A DNA stretch of 64,000 bases from Sebastes aleutianus (taxonomy: Eukaryota > Chordata > Actinopteri > Perciformes > Sebastidae): assembly GCA_916700875.1 (NCBI GenBank), contig CAKAKS010000285.1, positions 186,001-250,000 of the forward strand. Reading direction: 5' to 3'. The notes beneath the pieces are model-generated. The model was not told the DNA's origin. It saw only the letters and a list, made by a program, of their open reading frames with translations, and did no database searches. The position numbers were made by a program, and so were the translations under genes. Below, piece after piece: positions 24,801 to 33,000 of the stretch; positions within the stretch are counted from its first letter, which is position 1, and each line of letters begins with the position of its first letter.

Positions 24801-24871
24801 TAAGTTGTGTCATTCTTCTGTTGCAGCCTGCTTTCACCAACCCCAACTTCGCAGGAGAATCAGACACATAA
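3784..24871 (+). CDS. Giant composite transmembrane lectin: 12 CTLDs with a SUEL-discoidin-LCCL insert
   Basis: Type I membrane protein, 2,164 residues, read from 50 exons whose phases all agree: 3784-3826, 5139-5284, 5375-5487, 5611-5744, 6691-6914, 7020-7126, 7205-7323, 7458-7593, 8795-8877, 8971-9090, 9190-9291, 9373-9531, 9656-9738, 10479-10623, 10707-10751, 10850-11017, 12208-12327, 12436-12546, 12655-12687, 12789-12923, 13052-13198, 13340-13474, 13611-13768, 13891-14035, 14159-14213, 14381-14447, 14558-14691, 14783-14826, 14916-15089, 15857-16011, 16110-16223, 16381-16496, 16879-17033, 17123-17328, 17439-17616, 17719-17943, 19189-19358, 19441-19511, 20004-20104, 20214-20333, 21715-21852, 21943-22097, 22264-22363, 22511-22746, 23367-23550, 23665-23913, 24029-24211, 24324-24380, 24579-24730, 24827-24871. 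Order: signal peptide, CTLD1-5, SUEL lectin, F5/8C, LCCL, CTLD6-12, membrane span, 36-residue tail. Seen: the domains. Known: CTLD arrays of this kind bind sugars in endocytic mannose receptors. Inferred: a cell-surface sugar or pathogen receptor. It lacks the ricin-like and FnII domains of MRC1, so I give no symbol. It is convergent with aff1. Confidence 0.88.
5139..5744 (+). other. CTLD1 (QPD, WND), residues about 15-145
   Basis: Three exons encode a full C-type lectin domain: a CREGW start, the WIGL-equivalent WMGL, the galactose-type motif QPD at residues 107-109 and WND at 128-130, ending in a YICK-type close. Both calcium-site 2 motifs are intact. From family knowledge, QPD favours galactose or GalNAc, so sugar binding is plausible here. 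Confidence 0.85.
6055..6650. repeat. Dispersed repeats in the intron before CTLD2
   Basis: At 6058-6110 the text reads like the common 'ggggtgcccaaactttttcac' type repeat edge. From about 6330 to 6650 there is a relative of the 18755-19090 element ('gtgggtacccatagaaccca', 'cattcacatatctgga', 'ttattcagcctccttccc'). The frame at 6325-6522 belongs to the repeat. Confidence 0.5.
6691..7323 (+). other. CTLD2, binding site degenerate, residues about 146-295
   Basis: Three exons keep the CTLD frame: a GWEQYGSNCYKL start, the Cys-Val pair, WIGF, WAD and a YMCK close. The sugar site reads EPT and the WND position reads WKA, so calcium-dependent sugar binding looks lost. The domain is probably structural, as are several CTLDs of mannose receptors. 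Confidence 0.8.
7458..9291 (+). other. CTLD3, no sugar-binding motif, residues about 296-442
   Basis: Four exons (7458-7593, 8795-8877, 8971-9090, 9190-9291) encode a CTLD with a PGWLSF start, WIGL and a YICE close. The EPN/QPD site is replaced by a Gly-Trp-Pro-Arg-Asn stretch and WND by Trp-Glu-Thr. It ends in a Pro/Thr-rich linker. A 1.2-kb intron at 7594-8794 contains no recognisable gene. Confidence 0.78.
9373..10751 (+). other. CTLD4 (QPD) and proline linker, residues about 443-586
   Basis: Exons 9373-9531, 9656-9738 and 10479-10623 form a CTLD with QPD at residues 532-534, but Leu-Asn-Asp instead of WND at 556-558. Calcium contacts may survive although the tryptophan is gone. Exon 10707-10751 is a separate 15-residue proline-rich hinge. 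The intron at 9739-10478 hosts a MITE (separate entry). Confidence 0.8.
9812..10316 (-). mobile_element. Non-autonomous DNA transposon (MITE), about 500 bp
   Basis: The ends are inverted copies of each other: the left end begins near 'ggggacctattatgctt', and the right end reads the complement as 'aagcataataggtcctc'. The flanks show TTAAA-like matches that could be a target duplication. There is no transposase frame. A second member in opposite orientation lies at 41540-42010; the 10078-10299 minus strand and the 41512-41784 plus strand share a visibly related frame, supporting one family. Confidence 0.7.
10850..12687 (+). other. CTLD5 (NPD, WND) and hinge, residues about 587-730
   Basis: Exons 10850-11017, 12208-12327 and 12436-12546 encode a CTLD with NPD at residues 684-686 and WND at 703-705. 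The NPD triplet is unusual: Asn replaces the Gln or Glu that helps set sugar preference. Exon 12655-12687 is an 11-residue Pro-rich hinge that joins it to the SUEL module. The 1.2-kb intron at 11018-12207 holds an AT-rich inverted repeat (separate entry). Confidence 0.82.
11330..11590. repeat. Degenerate inverted pair of an AT-rich 'ataataaagttgtaat'-type motif
   Basis: The left half reads like 'aagttgtaatgtcgtgagaa' and 'agaataaagttgtaat'; the right half reads its complement, 'attacaactttttttct' and 'tgtaaattatcaacttta'. The motif matches in kind the minisatellite units that fill aff1 intron 1 (46-52 kb). It is intronic and non-coding. Confidence 0.5.
12789..13198 (+). other. SUEL-type (rhamnose/galactose-binding) lectin domain, residues 731-824
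   Basis: Two exons, both bounded by phase-1 introns, encode about 94 residues with the SUEL signature: a LVCQDSSAVLHCPAE start, an I-x-I-x-SAFYGR strand (the YGR triplet is the family hallmark), a central Cys spaced by a glycine/serine loop, a CxxFCFA segment and a YLEIVYSC close. The family (Gal_Lectin) includes sea urchin egg lectin, fish rhamnose-binding lectins and latrophilins. It is not a normal part of mannose receptors. Confidence 0.85.
13340..14035 (+). other. Discoidin / F5-8 type C domain, residues 825-970
   Basis: Three exons encode a typical F5/8C fold: GV-DG-I-DSQLSASSS near the start, an ARLDG...CWMP turn, SSWIQVDLGQ, VTGIVIQGCP, the WLTKFKIQHSTDG strand and a QYVRILPLEFNGQAGLRFDILGC close with the terminal cysteine. 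Such domains bind phospholipid, collagen or glycans. Entry and exit introns are both phase 1, so the module is symmetrical and could be gained by exon shuffling. Confidence 0.9.
14159..14826 (+). other. LCCL domain, residues 971-1070
   Basis: Four short exons (14159-14213, 14381-14447, 14558-14691, 14783-14826) encode an LCCL domain: an early ITCANK cysteine, V-H-C-P-A-R-C, then YGTVEYRG-DSNICAAAIHAGVI, a GG-DCTLL strand and the YSGSTRNGITS motif. The hallmark CxAAIHAGVI is intact. Known LCCL proteins are cochlin, Limulus factor C, CRISPLD and DCBLD. In DCBLD the LCCL comes before the discoidin domain; here it comes after. Confidence 0.9.
14916..16223 (+). other. CTLD6 (EPN, WND), residues about 1071-1214
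   Basis: Exons 14916-15089, 15857-16011 and 16110-16223 give a complete CTLD with EPNNHDG and RWND, the mannose-type calcium site. It is the first of seven CTLDs after the non-CTLD insert. The last codons of its third exon already start CTLD7 (YGCPQ). Confidence 0.85.
15170..15600. repeat. Teleost dispersed repeat in the CTLD6 intron
   Basis: The segment with 'ccaatcatgacgtctcacc' and, near its end, 'gatgttttggtttcactttt' followed by 'tttatatacagtctat' matches a repeat pattern common in fish introns. A second fragment with nearly the same 'agatgttttggcttcacttt' phrase lies at 45440-45500 in aff1 intron 1. No coding frame. Confidence 0.45.
16214..17260 (+). other. CTLD7 (QPD, WDD), residues about 1215-1360
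   Basis: Carried by the end of exon 16110-16223 plus exons 16381-16496, 16879-17033 and the first part of 17123-17328. It shows GWDAYGYACYW, WWIGL, QPDNGDGTC and FWDDKQC. QPD in the middle of an otherwise EPN-type C-terminal array is an exception. A proline/threonine linker (TPPTQAPTVTP) follows. Confidence 0.82.
17261..17943 (+). other. CTLD8 (EPN, WND), residues about 1362-1511
   Basis: It starts inside exon 17123-17328 (GCADGWSALPHFRECYR) and continues in 17439-17616 and 17719-17943. EPNNHEGREEC and WWNDLNC are intact, so mannose-type binding is likely. It ends in a long polyproline linker. The following intron (17944-19188) holds a repeat. Confidence 0.85.
18755..19090. mobile_element. 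Non-autonomous DNA element ending in GGGCTGTCGATC / GAGAGCCCT
   Basis: Begins 'agggctgtcgatcgggaga' and ends with 'gttaactttgagagccct', which are approximate inverted ends. Its body shares the phrases 'gggtacccataaaacccatt' and 'cattcacatatct' with a second copy at 6330-6650 in the intron before CTLD2. A fragment with the same terminal motif lies at 40150-40255. No transposase frame is present. Confidence 0.5.
19189..20333 (+). other. CTLD9 (EPN, WND), residues about 1512-1665
   Basis: Four exons (19189-19358, 19441-19511, 20004-20104, 20214-20333). Features are GWRKNDGICYYY, GWIGM, EPNNANGEEQC and GWNDANC. All mannose-type calcium contacts are present. Unlike most neighbouring CTLDs this one is split by an extra intron after the tyrosine before WLD. 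A PPPTQPW linker leads to CTLD10. Confidence 0.83.
20690..21660. repeat. CT-rich minisatellite with a CTCTTTACCTCTGT unit
   Basis: After four copies of a 'tttatgacatactat' type motif (20690-20780), the intron runs into about 880 bases built from 'gctctttacctctgtctctctctctc'-like units of variable length. Three overlapping frames of nearly 300 codons arise only because the unit has no stop on this strand; they encode Leu-Ser repeats and are not genes. The long pyrimidine run sits close to the exon starting at 21715. Confidence 0.85.
21715..22363 (+). other. CTLD10 (EPN, WND), residues about 1665-1796
   Basis: Exons 21715-21852, 21943-22097 and 22264-22363, with the first Cys-Pro codons at the end of exon 20214-20333. 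It has GWMRFKDKCF, TWIGL, EPNNAGG and KWNDDAC, so the calcium site is intact. The 90-base intron between the first two exons is the shortest neighbourhood spacing in this part of the gene. Confidence 0.83.
22511..23550 (+). other. CTLD11 (EPS, WND), residues about 1797-1936
   Basis: Two exons (22511-22746, 23367-23550), preceded by a short Ser/Pro linker. It shows GYISWYLNCYKL, AWIGL, EPSNIKDEGC and TWNDTKC. Ser replaces the Asn of EPN; WND is kept. The change may weaken or alter sugar binding. The 620-base intron contains a 'gaccagtgattcccaacct' type repeat edge at about 23100. Confidence 0.82.
23665..24211 (+). other. CTLD12 (EPN, WND), residues about 1937-2080
   Basis: Two exons (23665-23913, 24029-24211). 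It shows a GDGNCLPFWIPYGRYCYY start, IWIGL, GEPNEAFHPG and RWNDNNC. It is the membrane-proximal lectin domain, with an intact mannose-type site and a longer loop (HPGDVAEENC) between EPN and WND than in the other domains. Confidence 0.84.
24324..24871 (+). other. Stalk, membrane span and 36-residue cytoplasmic tail
   Basis: Exon 24324-24380 is an acidic/proline stalk. Exon 24579-24730 encodes a hydrophobic helix (about residues 2105-2128: VIAIAVIAAIVIF then SLIAGLLFYVF), followed by a short basic patch with Arg and Lys. Exon 24827-24871 ends the protein with PAFTNPNF and SDT before TAA. An NPxF-like sequence could serve in endocytosis, by analogy with FxNxxY of mannose receptors; that is inference. 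Confidence 0.85.
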
Positions 24872-24989
24872 ACCATAATTCAAGTTTTGTACAGTACATT
24901 GAATTTTTTTTCTAAAACAAATCAGTGATAATGTTTTTAAGTCTACAGACTATAAGATTCAACTCTATTGTAAATGATGAATGAAAAAA

Positions 24990-25247
24990 AATAAGAGTAA
25001 ACAATAAATTAAGAGTAAACAACAACAACAAAAATGTTTCCAGTGTTTTTTTCTTCTCTATACACTGCAACACAAATTATCTACATATTTCACAAAAAGA
25101 AAAAAAGCATCCTACAAAAACCTTTCTGAATATTTTTCCAGTAAATAATTGTAAACTTGTGGCAGAGTAATTCATAAATGAAGCACCAACAATCCAGGAT
25201 GGTGGAAATAAAGCCACAGGTTGGAAAAGAAAAGAAAACAGTTATTA
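24990..25247. repeat. Duplicated 3'-end block, copy A
   Basis: From 'agagtaaacaataaattaag' to 'ttggaaaagaaaagaaaaca' this block matches 27521-27790 over about 250 bases with scattered differences and one small gap. In copy B the minus strand carries AATAAA inside the block (27573-27578); here the corresponding bases read 'gtttttttcttct', so that signal is lost. Copy A lies directly behind the lectin stop codon. Confidence 0.75.
25003..25008 (+). terminator. Probable poly(A) signal of the lectin gene
   Basis: AATAAA about 130 bases after the TAA at 24871, in AT-rich DNA. The same context recurs at 27533-27538 because this block is duplicated, so the functional copy is not certain. Confidence 0.5.
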
Positions 25248-27470
25248 TAGTAGTATTAGAAGTATTAGTATAGTATGAAGAAAATTTTCCTGAAAAAAAA
25301 GTCATAGTATAGTATGACGAAAATTTCATGTAAAAGTCATAGTATAGTATGTCGAAAGTTTTTATAAAATAAAGTCATAGTATAGTATGTCGAAAATTTT
25401 GCTGAAAATAAGTCATAGTATAGTATGTCGAATATTTTCATGAAAAAAAGTCATCGTATAGTATGCTGATCATTTTAATGCAAAAAATGTCATACTATAG
25501 TAGGTCGAAGATTTTATGAAAACTAGTCATAGAATAGTATGTCAATTTTCATTTAAAAAGTCATACTATAGAATGTCGAAAATATTTTATAAAAAAAAGT
25601 CATATGTCGAAATTTTTTATAAAAAAAAGTCATAGTATAGCAGGTCGAAAATTTTCCTGAAAAAAGTCATAGTTTAGTATGTCGAATATTTTCCTGAGAA
25701 AGTCATAGTATAGTGTGTCGAAAATTTTCTTGTAAAAAAAAAAGTAATACTATATGTCGAAAATTTTCATAAAGAAACCTCATAGTATAGTATGTCATAA
25801 AAAGTCATAGTATATTATGTCATAAAAAAACATCATAGTAGCCTGTAGTATGTTATCATAAAGTAGTTTGGTATGTCAAGAAAAAAAAAATAGTAAATAA
25901 AAAAAAGTCATACCACTAGTATGTCATTAAAATACCAATAAATGCCATAGTATAGCATGTCATACAAATGTCAGAAAAAAATCCTAGTTTAGTAGTTCAT
26001 AAAAAGTCATAGTTATAGTAACTTAGGTGTAATGGCTTTCATACATTAGCCTATAATATTAGCAATAATATCCACAGTAGCTTATATTATGCATCACTTA
26101 CTTGCTTTGTTGGGTTGATTGAAGGTCTAGGTTTGGTTTGGGTTGCAGCAGGCAAATGAATGACTGATTGAGTCCAGTGCATGCGAATGTGCAGTGCATT
26201 AACGTGTCAAAAATAAAGAAACTATAGTTTGATGCATGCATCAAAGTATTCCAAAACGTAGGCCTTAGTTCAACATAAAAAGCTAAAGCGAAATCAAACG
26301 TAATCTCCTTTGCATATGCTTGCATATGCGTGCATATGCTTGCATATGCTTGCAAGCGGATGAAAAACAATCTACTCGGCATCCTCGTGTCACACACCTG
26401 GATGTATTAAAAGAACACCTGGGTCGGACGCACTGGGACTGCGTCATCATCTCAAACCGCGACGCCTTGTAGTTCTTTAACAAAACAAGCCACAAGGGCT
26501 CCTACTGTACGTCATAGAAATAAAAAAAAAAAACAGTATAGTATGTCAAAAACTCATAGTATAGTATGTCATAAAAATGTCCAAAAAGTCATAGTTTAGA
26601 CTATACTATGACTTCTTGGCATTTTTATGACATACTATACTATTATATGTCATAAAAATGTCAAAAAGTCATAATATGTAATGTCATAAAAATGTCAAAA
26701 AGTCATAGTATAGTATGTCATAAAAATGTCAAGTCATAGTATAGTATGTCGTAAAAATGTCAAAAAGTCATAATATAGTATGTCATAAAAATGTCAAAAA
26801 GTCATAGTATAGTATGTCATAAAAATGTCAAATGTCATAGTATAGTATGTCATAAAAATGTCAAAAAGACATAGTTTAGACTATACTATGACTTCTTGGC
26901 ATTTTTATGACATACTATACTATTATATGTCATGAAAATATAAAAAAGTCATATAGTAGGTCATGAAAATGTCAAAAAGTCATAGTATAGTATGTCGTAA
27001 AAATGTAAGTCATAGTATATGTCGTAAAAATTTCAAGTCATAGTATAGTAGGTCATAAATGTCAAAAAGTCATAGTATATTATGTCATAAAAAAGATATA
27101 GTATAGTATTTCACAAAAAAAATCATAGTAGCCTGTAGTATGTTATCAAAAAATGTCAAAAGCCATAAAGTAGTGTGGTATGTCAAGAAAAAAAAAGTAA
27201 AGAAAAAAAGTCGTACCCCTAGTATGTCATTAAAAAATACCAATAAATACTAAATAAAAAACCCTAGTTTAGTAGTTCATAAAAAGTCATAGTATAGTAT
27301 GTCTTAAAAATGTCAGTCATAGTATAGTATGTCATAAAAAAGTCATAGTATTGTATGTCATAACAATTTTAAAAAGTAATAGTATAGTAGGTCATAAAAA
27401 TGTCAAAAAGTCCTAAAAATGTCAAAAAGTCATAGTATAGTAGGTCACAAAAATGTCATGTAAATGTTAT
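25248..27470. repeat. AT-rich minisatellite, 'gtcatagtatagtatgtc' family
   Basis: Dozens of imperfect copies of a roughly 25-36 base unit, 'gtcatagtatagtatgtc' followed by an A-rich spacer ('aaaattttc' early, 'ataaaaatgtcaaaaa' later). A unique segment at 26030-26520 interrupts the array. At 26595-26640 and 26870-26930 the motif flips orientation and makes near-perfect palindromes. The same motif occurs at 20690-20780 inside the lectin gene. Confidence 0.85.
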
Positions 27471-27520
27471 TTACTGACCTTTACCTCCAAACCATGTAAT
27501 TCTTGTTTCCTTGGAGAAAA

Positions 27521-27790
27521 ATAGTAAACAACAATAAATTAAGAGTAAACAACAATACATTTTTTTCCAGTGTTTATTCATCTCTGTACACTGCAACACA
27601 AATTCTTTACATATTTCACAAAAGGAAAAAAAGCATCCTTCAAAAATGTTTCTGAACATTTCTCCAGTAAATAATTATTTGGACAAGAAGTGTAAACTTG
27701 TTGCAGAGTAATTCATAAATGAAGCACCAACAATCCATGATGATAGAACTAAAGCCACAGGTTGGAAAAGACAAGAAAACAGTTGAAGTT
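27521..27790. repeat. Duplicated 3'-end block, copy B
   Basis: Partner of 24990-25247. On the minus strand it contains a good AATAAA about 2.4 kb downstream of the aff1 stop, so it is the more likely original aff1 3' end. Confidence 0.75.
27573..27578 (-). terminator. aff1: Probable poly(A) signal of aff1
   Basis: Minus-strand AATAAA, 2.4 kb beyond the aff1 stop codon at 30021. A long 3' untranslated region is usual for AF4-family genes. Another candidate hexamer lies at 28240-28245. Confidence 0.4.
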
Positions 27791-30020
27791 GCGCTATTTA
27801 TGAATGTCAAAAATGACCTTGTGTGCAGTGTAGACATCACAAGAAACTCTAAAGATGATTTTTATAGCAGCCTGCTGATGATCGGTACATAAAAATAATC
27901 CCAAATGCCGTGGCACCAGTGTACTCGTCCTTACTTAAAAAAATATCACTTTATCATTTATGTGAGAAAATAAAGTCAGGAACACTTCGTGATCCTCGTT
28001 TAGCCCTTTTATCGTGTAATTGCACACACACACACAGACACACCAACTGAATTGACAAGCGAAACATTTGAAAACCCAATGGTGCTCATTTCAAGAAACG
28101 TTCTATCTGAATGCGCTAATCTAAAGCAATGTTTCTTTTCCCACATCCCGATTTCATACTGATTATTTTTGTATCCCACGTGAACTTGTGATAACTGCGT
28201 CAACACCTCACTAAAAAAAAAAAATGTAACCAACATGCTTTATTGCTTCGAATCAAAGTTACATTAAACAAGAGTAAAGGAACGCGGTGTTCTTTTGTCC
28301 AATAACGCTCTAAAATTAACTACAAATACTCAACAAAGTGCATTTTTTTTTTAGTAAGCTATAGTTTGGCCTTTTCTTCTACTCCCACAGATTTAGTAAA
28401 CATATTGGAACTCAACATTTGCTACTCAACAAAAGTGTGGGAAACATAGATGAAAGCCAATTCCTGGTGCAAAAACAAATAAAGGGAACACTACTGTAGT
28501 TTCATATCTGTTGAACGACTGTGGGAGTCCCACTATACTTGAAAGGTAACTCAAACTGACAAACACGGTCAACCACTACACCCACCAGTACACCTATGGA
28601 AAGCCGGGGATGTAAAATTATCCCCCTTTTTTTGTTCTTGCAAGTAGTTAAAGATGTTTACTGTACTTCGATGCTTGTATAACTTCCATTAGAAGGAGGG
28701 CAAATTATTTTTTTAACAGGATGACGAGAATAAAATGGATTCTGCTTTGGTCTGAAACTAGTCACTACAGAGAAAGACGACGGCCAAACCTCCCCTGCTC
28801 CCGAGCTGCAGCCATCTACCATCATATCAACAAAACCATCAGAAAACACCCGACAGACCTTTACTAGTTATGCCCTAAAATTCCACCGATTCTACGGTAA
28901 CACCTGACACACACTGATTTCTACATTCATCAAAGACTGAACCTTACAGGTAAAGTCTCCCCTGCAATCATATAACCTTTCCCCTCTTTGCCTCCGTATC
29001 TCATTATTCATGTCCAGATTTATCTTTGTTATAGGCAACACTCATTCTGTACATAATTCAATCTACATGTCCTGAGAGGACAAATGTCTAATTAACAGAA
29101 TGGCACTTTTGTGTTGTATGGCAATTATTATTGCACAAGAATAATGTTTCAATCTGACCAGAGCAACACTCATTTGAAAAACTGAAAATGATTTAATATT
29201 ATCTGGTGCTTTTGCAAAACAATTTCCCCATATTTCTTCTTCTCTCTTCTTCCAACATAGTCAAGATTAGACCGTGTTACCAGTACAAGTGTTATAAGAA
29301 GTGACTTCATAAATCCTCACTGATTCATGGGAGAAATAAAATGCAGAATTTAAAAAATACAAAAATCCCTAAAGCCAAATCAAACCGATCTTTCAGAAAA
29401 TTAAATTAAATAAAAATCATGATACATTTAAACAATTATTTAAGTGCCTTATAGTAACATTAATAACAAAAAGGTGACATAATAAATAAGATCTGTGTCA
29501 GGATTTGCACCACAACCATGCAAATAAGGCTGCGGAGAATTATAGAGCCACCAAATGGCACTTTTGGTTATATTTGATGTGCTTCCATCCAAATTTGGTT
29601 GATGTCGCACCTGAATAAAGAGCTGCGATTCACAAATGATTATGACACATTAACTGATGAAAGAGGAACAGGAAGGTACAACGTAGATGCAAGACATGAT
29701 ATATGTGGATTACAGCAGATGAAACCCATGTTCGTAAAAGTGCCAGAGAGAAAGAGAAAAGACACCCGAAGTGGACATGTGAGAAAACAATAAACAAGTG
29801 CAATGATCAGTGTTGGCATCCTGAAGAACGCGCATCACGTGAGATGACATCTTTGTCTACCTTTTTCGATGAGATGAGTTTATGTCCGTGTGAAGGAAAA
29901 GAAAACTGGCACAAGCCTGAGGGACAGTCCAGGTCGGTATCAGAGTTAAACACACTGAGGTGAAGTAAAGGTAGAGCGAGGCAGCTCCGAGGTGTTCTGT
30001 GACCCGGAGCAGGCCGTTGC
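27579..30020 (-). other. aff1: Presumed aff1 3' untranslated region
   Basis: No coding frame of interest lies between the aff1 stop and the putative poly(A) signal. The stretch is AT-rich, with a short CA run at 28024-28044. The small frames at 28658-28849 and 29599-29963 have no recognisable content. Assignment as 3' untranslated region is inference from position. Confidence 0.45.
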
Positions 30021-33000
30021 TCACTTTACCTTTTGGCTGTCCAGCCTCAGCCAGTGGACGCCTTGTCTCGTATAACGGACCATAGAGCTCATACTTGACG
30101 TTGCGCTCAATGGGCCCATAACTGTGTCCAGCTCTGTCAGCATACCTGAAACATAAAGAAAGCATTAAACATCAACAGTGACACAACACTGCACCAAATG
30201 GATCTCATAGCTTGATATGTACTGTATGTACGTATGTAATGTGTCCTGTGTTATGTTAAAAAAAGATGTAATCTAGGAATAAGTTTGGAGTCCGAGCTGT
30301 CTTTTGATGCTCATGGGACTGAAGTGGTGCAGTCCTTTATGTTCGACTAAGACATTTAACCAAGATCAGGTTAGTCCTTTCAGTTTGCAGATCTAGAGAA
30401 GGTCCTAATGTGGTTATCTCTTCTCGTCATTAAACAGATAAGGACTGCAACTTACACAAAAAGCTGCTGCAAGGTTTTTAAACACGTTCCAAGAGTAAGC
30501 AAATACGTCACACCAATCCATGCTGTCTTTCACTGGTTACCTGTGAGTTTAACAGATTTTACTGCTCATTTTTCAAAGCCTTGCATGGTCAGGCTGTGAT
30601 CTGCTAACGCCCTGTGAGCCTGATCACTGCTGAGTATCAGTATGCTCAGTATCGTCTTTTAAATCTCTTCTTAAAACTCATCTCTCTCTTATGGCTTTCT
30701 CTTATCTGAAGTTTTTCTTTACTTTATTTTCACTTTTACTGTACTTTGCAACTTTGTTTTTGAAAAGTTATTATTATTTTTAAGGCTGTGTCACTACAAA
30801 TATCAAGGAGCTTTTCAGATTCATGTAGCTTTCTGCCTCAGAATATTTTTCGGATTTAGCTTAAAAGTTTGGTAACACCGTCTCTTTTCCATCCATTCTT
30901 ACCACTGCCTTTTTGTGCCAGCTCCTCTGCTTGCTCCCAGATTTCATGAGCGCTCAAGAATAACATAGTGATGTTGATGTAGTTGAATGCCACTTGTCCA
31001 ATAGCCTGGGGAACGGCTACAGTGCTGCCGACAGGGTCCACAACCAACCCGCTGCCACTGTGGTTGGAGCCGGGACCTGAGCTGGTGGACGTGTTGGCTG
31101 GAGACGGCATGTTGGGCATGTAGGACGGGGTGTCTGTGACTCTAAAAAAAAAAAAAAAAAGAGACGGATAAAAAGATGTAGACTTTTCATGTGCTACGAC
31201 TATCGCTGCTTAGTGCAATATACCCACACAATGAATGTAACATTCAAACTTACTTTGATGTTACTACAGAGGGCTCGTGAGTTGTTGAGTTCTGAAAGAG
31301 GTCCAAATTTAATTAGCAAAAACAAAAATAGGTGCCTCTCTTCCAACTCAGTCTAATTACTAAATTCAATTTTGTGTTAATTATATCTAAATATTGCAAA
31401 ACAACTACACTGGCAACAAAGAGTTATAGTGATAATTAATACTTACACTGAAGTGATCGGTGAGAGTCTTTGAATACTTGAGTGCAGTTTTGTGTTTGTG
31501 GCGAAACATGGCCATCTGCAGGAGAGACTGGCACTTCAAACTACGAGACACAAATAAATGTTATTAAATTATTCATAATTCATTAAAGAAAACAAAGTGA
31601 AATCTTGCAAATGTCATACAGGAGCACAGGAGGACACAGAGGAACCTGTTTTTTTCCCCACAGATTGTCTTTCTAATGCACTATGGTCAGCATATAGTGG
31701 CCATTTCATAAAAAAATTGCTTTTTATCATATTTGCTCAAAGCTACCAACTGCAGCTTCAATGAATGACAACAAATGAGAATTCAAATTCAATCAAAGTC
31801 TCCAAATCTGTCCTCTTTAGACAAGAACCAAAACATAGATGGTGGAAAGCTTAAAAACAAAAAACAACGCTTAAGAGGAGACAAATATAACCAGTAATGT
31901 TAGGGACATTCCGGTGTGTGGAGAAACAGCACATGAAGTGTAATCTACACCTTACCATAAAGCTATAAAGTCCTTTTCTGAGGGTGTAGAAGAGGCGTCC
32001 ACTGAGTTTTTAAGTTTCAGTACAAACCTGTGAGAATGGAGAATGTGGCGGTAAAACTAATGCATGAATCAAATTCAGTTATGGAGCCAAAAACCTTCAT
32101 AATACAGTTTAAAATTTAACCTTGCAAACAAGCAAACTAATAACAACAAAAAAATACTAATAGTGCAGATAATAATGATAAAAGTGGGTTCGTACTTGAG
32201 CAGTTCCACTGTCTCTGCAAACATTGTGTAGGAAGACATTGAAATGTGTGGATCTTTTTCCATGGCAATGCCACTTTCAACAAAATACATGGCCGCATCC
32301 AAGTAGTTGAAAGCTTTACTGAGCTTATCTGACTACAGAGAGAGAGAGAGAGCAAAAATAAAAAAAACAATTTGGTTATAAGTTACTTGTGTTACTGCAG
32401 TCATTTTAGTCAAATAAATCAAAACAAACAAAGAGAACCTACCTCTGCGTCTGCTTTGTGCTTCAGCTTTTTGGCCTCCTTTATATAATGCTTCACTGGA
32501 TACTGCCTACATGTACAGGTGAAAAAAAGCTTTATTAGATCACTAACAAAAACTATTCATTAACACAATAAAAGCTGTCATCACTGGTACAAAACAAGTG
32601 CACTGTTGTAAATTAAAACTGTAGCAACAATTTACATAAACTAAAAATACGATTTTTAACCTGTACCTAATAATAAAGATGAATGAAAACTCTCTGCCAT
32701 CTAATTCTCCCATCCCACACTTACAATTCATCTAACCACTCTCTTCGTCATCTCCCCTTCTCCATAAAAATCCCATCAACTTGCCAGATTTTCCACCAAA
32801 ATGAGTCATTTTGAAATAGCAGCCGTCAGTGAACATTTATGATATTGTGGATTGGATACATTTCATGCGTTTTACATTTAATTTAAGTGAAAAACTAAAA
32901 CAAACTTTCAATTGTCTAAACATCTAGCGACAAGGGAACAGCGGTGACCTCCACGCTTGCACACATGTGCAACACTAGTGCTACCTTGATTATAGTCAGA

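Noticed and set aside
3784..24871. Naming the lectin mrc1 (macrophage mannose receptor)
   Set aside because: No ricin-like or fibronectin II domain follows the signal peptide, there are 12 CTLDs, and three foreign modules are present.
25248..27470. Regularly spaced repeats that could look like a CRISPR array
   Set aside because: The genome is clearly eukaryotic, the units are imperfect and AT-rich, spacers are not unique, and no cas genes exist.
29857..30165. 102-codon minus frame over the last aff1 exon
   Set aside because: It is the wrong frame; splice phase from exon 30903-31141 selects the frame ending in a TRQGVHWLR-type C-terminus and stopping at 30021.
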